Below are positions 34,582 through 42,439 of a DNA stretch of 49,165 nt, one piece after another. Under the pieces are notes generated by a model that worked only from the letters and a program-made list of their open reading frames with translations, ran no database searches and was not told where the DNA came from. The first letter of the stretch is position 1. Every line of letters starts with the position of its first letter. A program made the position numbers and the translations under genes. The stretch comes from Pseudomonas cuatrocienegasensis (GTDB lineage Bacteria; Pseudomonadota; Gammaproteobacteria; Pseudomonadales; Pseudomonadaceae): NCBI RefSeq assembly GCF_900110925.1, contig NZ_FOFP01000006.1, positions 1-49,165 on the forward strand. The letters run 5' to 3'.

Positions 34582-34930
34582 TTCTTCCTCACCCAGGCGC
34601 TGCTGCCGCTGCTCGCCGACGGCGGGCGGATCGTCAACCTCTCCACGGGCCTGACGCGGTTCGCCTCCCCTGGCTTTGCCGCCTATGCCGCCGCCAAGGG
34701 CGCGGTGGAGGTGCTGAGCCTCTACCTGGCCAAGGAGCTGGGCAGCCGCGGCATCGCAGTGAATAGGGTGGCGCCGGGCGCGATCGAGACCGACTTCCTG
34801 GGCGGTGCGGTGCGCGACATGCCGGACCTTAACAAGGTCTTCGCAGAGATGACGGCGCTTGGCCGTGTGGGCGTGCCCGACGACATCGGCCCGATGATCG
34901 CCAGCCTGCTCGGTGAGCAGAACCGCTGGG
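34582..34930 (+). pseudogene. SDR fragment, doubly truncated (copy 2)
   Basis: This is nearly identical to 19278-19625. It lacks the cofactor-binding N-terminus, begins at [15 protein letters not shown], and also lacks the C-terminal segment. A deletion joins the CTGGG at 34926-34930 to GATGGGCG of the tail, shifting the end of the frame into non-coding sequence. The open frame that runs from 34504 through it to 35046 is a chimera, not a real gene. Confidence 0.8.
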
Positions 34931-35148
34931 ATGGGCGCGCGCGTGGCGCCCAACTACCGATGTGCGATCGGAGCAAAGAACCGCTCGGCATTACGGTCGG
35001 ACCGTTGCCAGCTGCTGGACGCACAGTGATGCGTGGGCATGTCTGAACCTCTAGCACTGAGATCGGAAGCGGCAGGCTGTGGAGAGAGACGACCTTCGTT
35101 CCAGAAACGTAGGACGTTTCAAAGGCAGCCATCGGCCAAAGCGGACAC
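34582..35148 (+). repeat. Large dispersed repeat, copy 2
   Basis: Matches 19278-19898 (SDR fragment and non-coding tail ending CATCGGCCAAAGCGGAC), with an internal loss of about 70 bp. It abuts the upstream region of czcR on one side and an unrelated gene remnant on the other. Confidence 0.8.
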
Positions 35149-35204
35149 TCAACAGCGCCAATATCGTGGTCTGTCCCAGATTATTCCTCCCCGGGAAACG
35201 GCCA

Positions 35205-35280
35205 TCACGATAAGTGCAGTGGCGAGCATTCTTGAGGCCAGAGCGTCCATGGGTATGTCGAAGATAAAAGTGTTCAGCAT
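35205..35280 (-). pseudogene. 5' fragment of an unidentified membrane protein gene
   Basis: On the minus strand, an ATG at 35280 preceded by AAGG opens MLNTFIFDIPMDALASRMLA and TALIVMAVS, which looks like the start of an integral membrane protein. After about 25 codons the sequence becomes unrelated near the edge of the SDR repeat. An inverted repeat CTTGTA/TACAAG lies just upstream. The remaining bases from 35149 to 35467 hold nothing else I can identify apart from the TetR operator. Confidence 0.35.
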
Positions 35281-35434
35281 CGTCGTGCCTTGTATCCAAG
35301 AGGTTACAAGCCGGCGATGCGGCGTTTGCCCCCCCGATTTGAGACGTGGGTGTTTCCATGCACCAACGTTTTCTAAAGTTCGACGATGGACGATCCGATT
35401 GTTCTTGACGCTCCAGAAGTAGCATCGTACATTT

Positions 35435-35454
35435 ACTGGAACGATCATTCCAGT
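35435..35454. promoter_or_regulatory. TetR operator 1 (upstream of the tetR gene)
   Basis: ACTGGAACGATCATTCCAGT is a 20-bp inverted repeat with one mismatched pair, ending 13 bp before the regulator's start. Its core closely matches the perfect site at 36118-36133 upstream of the next gene, indicating autoregulation. Confidence 0.75.
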
Positions 35455-35467
35455 TAGTTGAATTATC

Positions 35468-36052
35468 ATGCGTACCAAAGCGTTCGAGCCCGACGAGATT
35501 GCCGATGCCGCCATGAAAGTTTTCTGGCAGCGTGGATACGCCGCGACCTCGATTCAGGATCTGGTCGACGGCACCGGCCTGTCGCGCAGCAGCCTGTACA
35601 GCACATTCGAAAACAAACAAGGGCTCTACCAGCAGGCGCTGCGCCGCTACCAGGCCGTAACTCAGGCCAATGTGGAATTGCTGGCCAGCCCCAACTCTTC
35701 CCCCAAGGCACTGATCCGGCAATTGCTGATGCGCATCGTCGAGGACGAGTTGAACGACCCGCTGCGGCGCGGCTGCTTAGTCGCCAATGCCACGCTGGAA
35801 CTGGCGGGGCAGGACGACGCTGTTGCCGAGCTTGTGGCGTACAACTTCCAGCGCTTGCAGAGGGCGTTGGAAAAGCTGATCCAGCATGGACAGCAATCAG
35901 GTGAACTCGACAAAGCCAAGAGTCCGCAGGCGCTGGCCCGGTTCTTCGTCAACACCATTCAGGGTCTGCGGGTGCTGAGCAAAGGCAGTCCAGTGAACCA
36001 GCGTCGCCAGTGCCTGCTGGACGTGATCGATGTGGCGCTCGATACGCTGTAG
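35468..36052 (+). CDS. TetR-family transcriptional repressor
   Basis: The 194-residue protein has an N-terminal TetR helix-turn-helix (ADAAMKVFWQRGYAATSIQDL, then TGLSRSSLYSTFENKQGLY) and a C-terminal ligand-binding domain of the TetR_C type found in repressors of oxidoreductase operons. Matching palindromes before this gene and before the downstream NAD-binding oxidoreductase suggest it represses both. An intrinsic terminator separates it from that operon. Confidence 0.9.
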   Translation: MRTKAFEPDEIADAAMKVFWQRGYAATSIQDLVDGTGLSRSSLYSTFENKQGLYQQALRRYQAVTQANVELLASPNSSPKALIRQLLMRIVEDELNDPLRRGCLVANATLELAGQDDAVAELVAYNFQRLQRALEKLIQHGQQSGELDKAKSPQALARFFVNTIQGLRVLSKGSPVNQRRQCLLDVIDVALDTL

Positions 36053-36063
36053 CCGTTTACCTG

Positions 36064-36104
36064 CCCGTCATCCCGGCGCACCGCGCAGGGGTTGACGGGT
36101 TTTT
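36064..36104 (+). terminator. Intrinsic terminator after tetR
   Basis: CCCGTCA (36064-36070) pairs with TGACGGG (36093-36099), with inner GC-rich pairing, followed by TTTTT. Confidence 0.7.
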
Positions 36105-36117
36105 ATTTGATTCAAAT

Positions 36118-36133
36118 TGGAATGATCATTCCA
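36118..36133. promoter_or_regulatory. TetR operator 2 (upstream of the oxidoreductase operon)
   Basis: TGGAATGATCATTCCA is a perfect 16-bp palindrome, 28 bp before the oxidoreductase start, matching the site in front of the tetR gene. Confidence 0.75.
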
Positions 36134-36161
36134 GTAATTTTTAACTGCCAAAGGAGTCCTC

Positions 36162-37025
36162 ATGAGCACGAACCGAAATATCACCATTGCTGTCCTAGGC
36201 ACTGGCCTGATTGGCGCGCCCGTCGCACGCAACTTACACAAGCAGGGATTCACGGTGCATGCCTGGAATCGCACCGCAGCCAAAGCCCAGGCGCTGGTGG
36301 CAGAAGGCGTTCAGGCGTTCGACAGCCCTGCCGAAGCGGTGCGCGGGGCTGACGTCATCGTAACTGTGCTCAATGACGGCCCCAGCGTCGAGGAGGCCAT
36401 GCAGGCGGCTGTACCGGCCCTGGTCAAGGGCTCCGTCTGGGTGCAATTGAGCACGGTGGGTATTGAGGGCATCGACACCCTGGCGACGTTGGCCCAACAG
36501 CATGGGCTGGCATTTTATGACGCTCCTGTGCAGGGCACCCGCCAGCCGGCCGAGCTGGGCCAACTGATCATCCTGGCATCCGGCCCCGTCGAGCAACGCC
36601 CAGTCGTGCAGCCCGTCTTCGATGCCATAGGCAAGCGCACGCTGTGGGTATCGGAGCAGATCGGCGCCAGCAGTCGTCTGAAACTCGCGCTAAACAACTT
36701 GGCCTTCGCGCTGACTCACGGACTGGCAGAGAGCCTGGCCATTGCCAAGGGGCTGGGCGTCGATCCCGCGCTGGTGGTGGATGTGGTCACGAGCGGGCCG
36801 ATGGACAGCGGCTATTTCCGAGCTAAAGCCGCCGCCATTCTCGCGGAGAACTACGACGCCAGCTTCTCCATCACCAACGCGGTGAAGGACGCCCGACTGG
36901 TGGTCGATGCCGCCGCCCAAGCCGGCGTGCAAGTGGATACGGCGCAAGCGAGTCTTTGGCGTTTCGAACGGGCGCTGGGAGCCGGGCACGGGGACAAGGA
37001 TATGGCAGCGTCTTATCTCGCCTGA
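36162..37025 (+). CDS. NAD(P)-dependent beta-hydroxyacid dehydrogenase-family oxidoreductase
   Basis: The 287-residue protein has an N-terminal Rossmann domain (ITIAVLGTGLIGAPVARNL, GxGxxG at about 13-18) and the second family segment LSTVGIEGIDTLA followed by FYDAPVQGTRQPAELGQL. A catalytic-lysine region KLALNNLAFALTHGLAESLA and a helical C-terminal domain complete it. It is related to 3-hydroxyisobutyrate and tartronate-semialdehyde dehydrogenases and to imine reductases. It heads an operon with an MFS exporter under the TetR site. Confidence 0.87.
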   Translation: MSTNRNITIAVLGTGLIGAPVARNLHKQGFTVHAWNRTAAKAQALVAEGVQAFDSPAEAVRGADVIVTVLNDGPSVEEAMQAAVPALVKGSVWVQLSTVGIEGIDTLATLAQQHGLAFYDAPVQGTRQPAELGQLIILASGPVEQRPVVQPVFDAIGKRTLWVSEQIGASSRLKLALNNLAFALTHGLAESLAIAKGLGVDPALVVDVVTSGPMDSGYFRAKAAAILAENYDASFSITNAVKDARLVVDAAAQAGVQVDTAQASLWRFERALGAGHGDKDMAASYLA

Positions 37026-37046
37026 GCCGTTTGGAGCGACGTCAGC

Positions 37047-38279
37047 ATGAATATCAAACATCATCAAAGCGCTCTGCAAGCGCCAGTGGAAAACGCCGAT
37101 AGGCTACCCTTTGGCAGGCTGCTGGCGTTAACTATGGCGGGCTTTCTTGCCATCATGACCGAGACCATGCCGGCCGGCTTGTTGCCGCAGATCGGTCAAG
37201 GACTGGGTGTTTCCGAAGCCTTCGCGGGCCAATTGGTGACAGTGTATGCGCTTGGATCGGTCCTGGCTGCCATCCCGGTCGTCGCCATCACCTGCAGTTG
37301 GAACCGCAGGCCGTTGTTACTGCTGGCAATCGGCAGTCTCCTGGTGTTCAACACCATCACAGCGTTATCCACCCATTACGGCCTTACTTTGGTGGCGCGT
37401 TTCATTGCGGGCATGGCGGCTGGCGTGGTGTGGGGATTGCTGGCCGGTTACGCGAGGCGCCTAGTGGCTCCGCATCTACAAGGGCGCGCCTTGGCGGTGG
37501 CCGGTGTCGGCCAGCCCATTGCATTGACCATAGGCGTTCCTCTGGGTGCGTGGCTGGGCACCTTGTACGACTGGCGCGGCGTGTTCTGGATCATGTCGGC
37601 GCTGTCGCTGTTGCTCTTGGCATGGGTGCGGCTGGCGGTACCGGATTTCGCGGGGCAATCGGCCAGGCAACGCATGCCGATCCAGCGCATCTTCATGATG
37701 CCTGGCGTCCGCCCGGTGCTGCTGGCGCTATTCGCCTGGATGCTGGCGCACAACATCCTCTACACCTACATCGCTCCCTTCCTAGCTTCGGTTGGGCTGG
37801 GTCATCGGGTCGATGCTGTGCTCCTGCTTTTCGGCGTGTCGTCGATCATGGGGATCTGGATCACCGGGTTGCTGGTAGATCGCTGGCTGCGTGCGCTGAC
37901 GCTGCTGAGCCTGGCGGCATTCACCGTGGCTGCGCTGGTGCTTGGCTTCTCCAGTGCTTCACCGTGGGGCGTCTTGCTCGGAGTAGCAACGTGGGGGCTG
38001 ACCTTCGGCGGTGCGCCGACATTGCTGCAAACCGCATTGGCAGATATGGCGGGCGATGGTGCCGACGTGGCGCAATCCATGCTGGTGACGATCTTCAATC
38101 TCGCCGTGGCAGGCGGCGGTGTGCTGGGTGGCGTGCTGCTTGAGCGCGCGGGGGCACCATCGCTCCCTTGGGCGATGGCGGCACTGGCCTTGCTGGGGCT
38201 GGTCGTTGTCTGGTCGGCGAACCGGCATGGTTTCCCGACGGGTCGGCACGTCACGCATATTGATCGCGTATATCCATGA
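37047..38279 (+). CDS. MFS exporter (DHA1 type)
   Basis: The 410-residue membrane protein has about 12 hydrophobic segments, with TETMPAGLLPQIGQGLGVSEAFAGQLVTVYALG at the first helices and GVGQPIALTIGVPLGAWLG as antiporter motif C (both quoted by position, about 38-70 and 148-170). It probably exports the substrate or product of the adjacent oxidoreductase or the TetR ligand. It starts 21 bp after the oxidoreductase, and its stop overlaps the start of a collapsed EamA transporter gene. Confidence 0.85.
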   Translation: MNIKHHQSALQAPVENADRLPFGRLLALTMAGFLAIMTETMPAGLLPQIGQGLGVSEAFAGQLVTVYALGSVLAAIPVVAITCSWNRRPLLLLAIGSLLVFNTITALSTHYGLTLVARFIAGMAAGVVWGLLAGYARRLVAPHLQGRALAVAGVGQPIALTIGVPLGAWLGTLYDWRGVFWIMSALSLLLLAWVRLAVPDFAGQSARQRMPIQRIFMMPGVRPVLLALFAWMLAHNILYTYIAPFLASVGLGHRVDAVLLLFGVSSIMGIWITGLLVDRWLRALTLLSLAAFTVAALVLGFSSASPWGVLLGVATWGLTFGGAPTLLQTALADMAGDGADVAQSMLVTIFNLAVAGGGVLGGVLLERAGAPSLPWAMAALALLGLVVVWSANRHGFPTGRHVTHIDRVYP

Positions 38280-38513
38280 CCAGAAGCACGACGAATAGCT
38301 GGCGTCTTTGCGTGTTGGCGGCCCTGAACATCGGCGTTTTTCAAGAATTGCTGTTTGTCGGCGCCTACATTGGGCCTGCTCAGTCCGTTGACGCCAGGGC
38401 TCCTGGGCTGGGTAGTGTTTGACCAAGCCATGACCGGAGCAGCCATGCTCGGGCTGGTTCTCGTGCTGATCAGCGTGCTTGCCGTGCAGTGCCCAGCACC
38501 CAGAGGGCGCTAG
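38276..38513 (+). pseudogene. EamA-family transporter gene collapsed by an internal deletion
   Basis: ATG 38276 overlaps the MFS stop and encodes the start of an EamA/RhaT transporter (NSWRLCVLAALNIGVFQELL). After about 35 codons the frame leaves homology and stops at 38420. In another frame the last helices of such a transporter follow (LSPLTPGLLGWVVFDQAM, then MLGLVLVLISVLAVQ) up to TAG 38511. The middle, about 200 residues, is missing. Originally it was the third gene of the operon. Confidence 0.7.
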
Positions 38514-38558
38514 GCATAGCCTTTCTTCTTTCCGAATTATTTTCCATTGGACTATGAC

Positions 38559-39185
38559 ATGACTGACATGACGAATCTTATCCAGAATATTCTTGAATCT
38601 CGTACATCAATTAATCAATTTCAGCCGAATCGCCCCTTGGGTGATGACGTGATTGCGTCTTTGGTCAGTTATGCGACCAAAGCGCCATCGGCCTACAACA
38701 TGCAGAACTGGCGATTCATCGCCGTACAGTCCGAGGCTGCCAAAGATCGTCTGAAAGCGGCTGCTTTTGAACAGCAGAAGGTTGTGGATGCATCTGTCGC
38801 GTTCGTCATCTGCGGCACGCTGGCAGCGCATGCACAGTTGGCCGTAGCTCTGAAGCCCAGTGTGGACGCGAGCATTATGGAACAGCACATGGTCGATGGA
38901 TGGGTAGCACAGGCAAACGCATCTCATACTGACAATCCGATCTTGCAACGTGACGAGGCGATCCGCTCGGCGTCCCTGGCTTCCATGACGCTCATGTTGG
39001 CAGCACAGGCAATGGGCTTGGGTTCGTGCGCCATGAGCGGATTTGATGCCAAGAAAGTCATTCTGGAATTTGGACTTTGCGCCAACGAGTTGCCGGTGAT
39101 GATTGTCGCTGTCGGCTATCCAGAAGCAGGAAACTGGCCGCAGAAACCCCGTAAAGCACTCTCGGAAGTGTTATCCATAGTGTGA
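38559..39185 (+). CDS. Nitroreductase-family flavoprotein
   Basis: The 208-residue protein has the nitroreductase FMN-binding start (ILESRTSINQFQPNRPLGDD) and the APSAYNMQNWRFIAV loop. A late segment AAQAMGLGSCAMSGFDAKKV precedes the C-terminal VIVAVGYPE-type strand. Such enzymes reduce nitro compounds or quinones with NAD(P)H. Several starts are close together (38559, 38568); 38559 is used here. It follows the EamA remnant by about 45 bp. Confidence 0.85.
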   Translation: MTDMTNLIQNILESRTSINQFQPNRPLGDDVIASLVSYATKAPSAYNMQNWRFIAVQSEAAKDRLKAAAFEQQKVVDASVAFVICGTLAAHAQLAVALKPSVDASIMEQHMVDGWVAQANASHTDNPILQRDEAIRSASLASMTLMLAAQAMGLGSCAMSGFDAKKVILEFGLCANELPVMIVAVGYPEAGNWPQKPRKALSEVLSIV

Positions 39186-39194
39186 GCCGTTGCC

Positions 39195-39406
39195 ATGGAG
39201 TTTCGGCACCTACGCTGCTTCCTGGACGTGGCCGAAGAGCTCCATTTCGCCCGCGCGGCCGAGAAGCTGCCTAGAGAGTAGTTACTGCTGTCTCGCGCCT
39301 TTAAGGAGTTGGAGGAAGAACAGGGCGTAGTGCTGTTTGCTCGCACCACACGCACCACGCGGCTGACCCGTGCGGGAAAGTTGTTTCTGGAGGACCTGCC
39401 ACGTGG
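39195..39406 (+). pseudogene. LysR-family regulator, N-terminal fragment cut by a repeat element
   Basis: ATG 39195 encodes a LysR helix-turn-helix (MEFRHLRCFLDVAEELHFAR) with a TAG stop after KLPRE. It continues in frame as LLLSRAFKELEEEQGVVLFA up to LFLEDLPRG, where the first copy of the 108-bp element begins. The effector domain is absent. The element inserted into or recombined with this gene. Confidence 0.75.
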
Positions 39407-39514
39407 AATCGATGGGGTCAGTGTCATTGATTTCCAGCTTTCGCCTCCAGGTACGCTGCAGACTTTCTGTCTCCCGCATACCCGAGTGGATCTATGACAC
39501 TGACCCCATTGATT
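39407..39514. mobile_element. 108-bp inverted-repeat element, copy 1
   Basis: The ends (39407-39427 and 39494-39514) are 21-bp inverted repeats with one mismatch, containing ATGGGGTCAGTGTCAT and its complement. The interior (TTTCCAGCTTTCGCCTCC, then CGCATACCCGAGTGGATC) is non-coding. Nearly identical copies lie at 42188 and 43561. The outer GGGGTCAG motif recalls short repeats associated with REP-type transposases. Confidence 0.85.
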
Positions 39515-39524
39515 GTAAGCGGCA

Positions 39525-39603
39525 AGGCGCGCGAAACCCAGGGGTGGGCGTGCGCGTGGCGCCTAACTGCCGATGCGCGGGCGGGGCAAAGAACCGCTCG
39601 GCA
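39525..39603. repeat. Short copy 3 of the SDR-tail repeat
   Basis: GGCGCGCGAAACCCAGGGGT and the following GGGGCAAAGAACCGCTCGGC match parts of the tail repeat at 19678-19740 and 34928-35000. No SDR coding sequence is attached here. Confidence 0.65.
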
Positions 39604-39605
39604 CA

Positions 39606-39705
39606 CGATCCAGGAGCATAGGCAATGCCCGCTCGTTCAACCTTAGCCCTTTTACCACCACGCCGGCACAGACGGCAGGATCGGCGAGCGATTCTGCCTG
39701 GCTGT
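39606..39705 (-). pseudogene. Duplicated trmK start region
   Basis: This stretch aligns with 6080-6181, the beginning of trmK and its upstream sequence: AATGCCCGCTCGTTCA is shared, followed by similar sequence to GGCGATTCTGCC. On the minus strand it would encode LNERALPMLLDRV, compared with MNERALSMRLERV in TrmK, then diverges. It is a remnant, not a gene. Confidence 0.6.
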
Positions 39706-39949
39706 ATGTGGGATAAAAATGGTTGCGAGGATCATCTGCGGCCTGCGTCTGCGGCACAGAGAGCGGTAGGCCTTGCCTTTGAATACCTAAAAAATCAGAG
39801 GCAATAATTCGCGCGCTCCGTGATGATAGACTCGGAGCTAGGCAACCTCCCCTTGGAGGAACATCAATAGGTGGCTCGAACAGCTTGCGAACTGTCTTAA
39901 GGTAGTTCTCAGTTCGGAAATTTCAAAACAGCTTTAAATTGAGACGAAA
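39706..39949. other. Upstream region of the GHKL-nuclease gene
   Basis: AT-richer sequence without a gene. CTTGGAGGAACATC near 39853-39866 looks like a ribosome binding site, but no long frame follows it. The promoter of the next gene is presumably here. Confidence 0.35.
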
Positions 39950-42088
39950 ATGACACTTGATATCCGGGGAAGCATAAAAAACACAAAGCTCAGCTCCAAC
40001 CCATATGTCGTTTTTGAAGAATTGATTTCTAATGCCATAGACTCTTATCTCATCCGAAAGGATAGCGATCCTTCAGCACCAAGTATGCGAGTTGAAATCA
40101 AGGTCGTCTTTTCCCCCGCAGACATGCTTGAAGATAGAGAAAGCATGGTGATTTTCTGCAAGGACAATGGATGCGGACTAGGAGAAGATCAGCTCAAGGC
40201 TTTTCTGACGAAGGATACCTCCTACAAAGACGATCTTTCCATCTCGGGGATTGGTAAGTGTAAAGGTGCTGGCCGCATTCAGTTTTTCCATCATTTCTCC
40301 GCCCTATCGATTGACAGTACTTACCGCCAAGAAAGTGACATCATCAGGTGCGAAATGCACTACTCAGAACCGCAGAAGCAGATTGACTCCGATGATTTCA
40401 GATTTGGTAGCGGTAGCGAGAGTACCATCGGAACAGTCATTAAACTGGCGCAGTTCAAGGAATCTGTACGAAGCAGAATCACGCATGGTGATGCATTAAG
40501 CAGTTTTTTTTCTGCATCGATGCTCAAAAAACAAATGCTCGTCGCCTTTCTTCAGAGACTTATAGGGCTCGACAGTCGCCTAGGTGATTTTGAAATAAAT
40601 TTCACAACGTGTCACTGGCAAAACTCTGAGCAGATCGATTTACTCAAACGCTCTGACTTACCTCCTGTGACTGCTGAGCGCGTGGTTGAAGTCGAAGAGC
40701 GAGATCCATCTACGGGTAACACTCTCGGCACATCCCAAAGCTTCAAAATCTCACATTTCCAGCTTGATGCCGGGCAGTACGGCCTTCCCAAGAATTCAAT
40801 AGCATTCTGCGCAAAATCATCCCCTGTAAAGGATATTACCCCCCGATATCTACGAACCCGAACGGAGCAGAATAATCCGGTAGGCGGTTTCCACCATATC
40901 GTACTGATCGAGAGCGATTACCTTGATCAACGCGTCAATGAGCAGCGTGACGACTTCGATAGTATTCCATTAGAGATTCCAAGCGGTGACATGTTTTCGT
41001 CTGAAAAACTGTCCTACATTGCGATTCATGACGTAATCGACCCAGTGATTGACGAAATGGTCGTTCCTGCAATTTGGAATAAGGAAGAAGTCCTCAAAGA
41101 AATCACCGATCAGTTCGGGATAAGTGAGGATATGCTCCAAGATACGACTACACGCATCGTTTATGGCGAATCGGCACAGTCGGTCGCTGAGCGAGTCCTA
41201 AAGAAATATCAGGAGCGAGTCGTCGATGAAACCGCCGAAATTTTCAATCTCAAAGAAGAAATCATTAAGGCAGAACCGGACTCTGAAGAGTTCCGGAGAA
41301 AAATAAATGAGCTATCATGGAAATACACATCGTCGCTCAAAAATTTTGATATGGCTAACCTTTCTCAACTCATCGTCCGACGCGCTGCAATTGTTCAGAT
41401 TCTTGATTTGGCTTGCAGAAAGAAGCTCGCAATGCAGACCTTAAACAATGAAAGTCGCCGCAAAGATGAGCGCATAATTCACAGCATTTTCTTCCCAATG
41501 CGCAAGGACAGCACTGAGTTCGCCGATCATGATATCTGGCTCCTAAGTGAGGAATATCATTACTACGACTATATTGCTTCAGACGTGCCGCTCGCGAACA
41601 TCACTTGGGACGATAGCAGTAAGGTATTTGAGAGCGATATTGATCAGGAATTTCAGAAATTACTGGCAAAGCGATCTGATGACAATGGAGGTAAGCGGCC
41701 AGATATAGCTCTTTTCAGCAAGGAGGGATCAGCAATAATAGTTGAATTTAAGGCACCCGGCGTTTCTATGGATGATCATATCGGCGATCTCTCAGAATAT
41801 GCCCATCTCCTCGCTGCGAAATCAGGGGGAAAACTCAAGAAACTCTATGGCTATCTTATCGGCGATACAGTCAACCCATTGCGCCTGCAGGGGTGGACGC
41901 CGTTCCCTACGGGGAAAGGCTGGTTTCAGTCAAGTGCGCTTCTTGACCCTGGTACCAGACAGCAGCTCGGAGAAACCTATTTCGAGATACTGCATTTCAG
42001 CGATGTAATAGACCGAGCGAAAAAGCGGATAGGCGCCTACCAAAACAAACTCAAATTCAATCTAGAAATTCCACAAAATGACCATTGA
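39950..42088 (+). CDS. GHKL ATPase fused to a PD-(D/E)XK nuclease, putative anti-phage protein
   Basis: The 712-residue protein opens with a GHKL ATPase domain: N box EELISNAIDSY (23-33), DNGCGL (72-77, binds ATP-Mg) and the glycine lid GIGKCKGAGR (101-110). A transducer-like region and a charged helical stretch (about 380-480) follow. Near the C-terminus is a PD-(D/E)XK nuclease core, with D585 in RPDIALF and E599/K601 in IIVEFKAPG. GHKL modules joined to nucleases occur in restriction-linked MORC/MutL-type families; this exact fusion is not one I can name. The gene is AT-richer than the chromosome and is bracketed by two copies of a 108-bp element. ATG 39950 has only a weak GAGACG upstream. 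Confidence 0.8.
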   Translation: MTLDIRGSIKNTKLSSNPYVVFEELISNAIDSYLIRKDSDPSAPSMRVEIKVVFSPADMLEDRESMVIFCKDNGCGLGEDQLKAFLTKDTSYKDDLSISGIGKCKGAGRIQFFHHFSALSIDSTYRQESDIIRCEMHYSEPQKQIDSDDFRFGSGSESTIGTVIKLAQFKESVRSRITHGDALSSFFSASMLKKQMLVAFLQRLIGLDSRLGDFEINFTTCHWQNSEQIDLLKRSDLPPVTAERVVEVEERDPSTGNTLGTSQSFKISHFQLDAGQYGLPKNSIAFCAKSSPVKDITPRYLRTRTEQNNPVGGFHHIVLIESDYLDQRVNEQRDDFDSIPLEIPSGDMFSSEKLSYIAIHDVIDPVIDEMVVPAIWNKEEVLKEITDQFGISEDMLQDTTTRIVYGESAQSVAERVLKKYQERVVDETAEIFNLKEEIIKAEPDSEEFRRKINELSWKYTSSLKNFDMANLSQLIVRRAAIVQILDLACRKKLAMQTLNNESRRKDERIIHSIFFPMRKDSTEFADHDIWLLSEEYHYYDYIASDVPLANITWDDSSKVFESDIDQEFQKLLAKRSDDNGGKRPDIALFSKEGSAIIVEFKAPGVSMDDHIGDLSEYAHLLAAKSGGKLKKLYGYLIGDTVNPLRLQGWTPFPTGKGWFQSSALLDPGTRQQLGETYFEILHFSDVIDRAKKRIGAYQNKLKFNLEIPQNDH

Positions 42089-42187
42089 TCCGCACCAATC
42101 ATATGCCTCGCATGTGGTCTGGGTGAAGGCTCTCACCGGCACGGCAGGCGGAAAGCCCAGTAGAAAGAAACACTCTAGTAAACGCAG
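42078..42187 (+). pseudogene. Probable second gene of the GHKL-nuclease operon, truncated by repeat copy 2
   Basis: ATG 42078 overlaps the end of the GHKL-nuclease gene by 11 bp and opens MTIDPHQSYASHVVWVKALT, followed by a basic stretch GGKPSRKKHSSKR. The frame then runs into the 108-bp element at 42188, where it continues only as repeat sequence. The overlap suggests translational coupling to the upstream gene. No homologue is recognised; the piece after the element could not be matched to it. Confidence 0.4.
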
Positions 42188-42295
42188 AATCAATGAGGTC
42201 AGTGTCATTGATTTTCAGCTTTCGCTTCCAAGTACGCTGCAGACTTTCTGTCTCCCGCATACCCGAGTGGATCTATGACACTGACCCCATTGATT
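42188..42295. mobile_element. 108-bp inverted-repeat element, copy 2
   Basis: Same terminal inverted repeats and interior as 39407-39514, with few substitutions. It lies between the GHKL-nuclease gene and the Mrr-type gene and cuts the short overlapping frame at 42078. Confidence 0.85.
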
Positions 42296-42439
42296 CTGGA
42301 TAAACCGTTTCATGGGCTTCCCTTGCGATGAAATTCTCAGAAATCATAGCAAGGGTATGTCCGGGCGTTTTTACACACTCTGGGCCGGTTGCAGTCGGTG
42401 GCCACGGGCAGCTACCCGCCAGAAGCTAACGTTGATGCA

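Noticed and set aside
34504..35046. Apparent complete gene containing the second SDR fragment
   Set aside because: Its first 26 codons come from unrelated upstream sequence and its end from non-coding tail, so it is a chimera around a doubly truncated SDR.
42078..42278. 66-residue ORF running through repeat copy 2
   Set aside because: Only the part before 42188 can be original; the remainder is repeat sequence that also reads open at the other copies.
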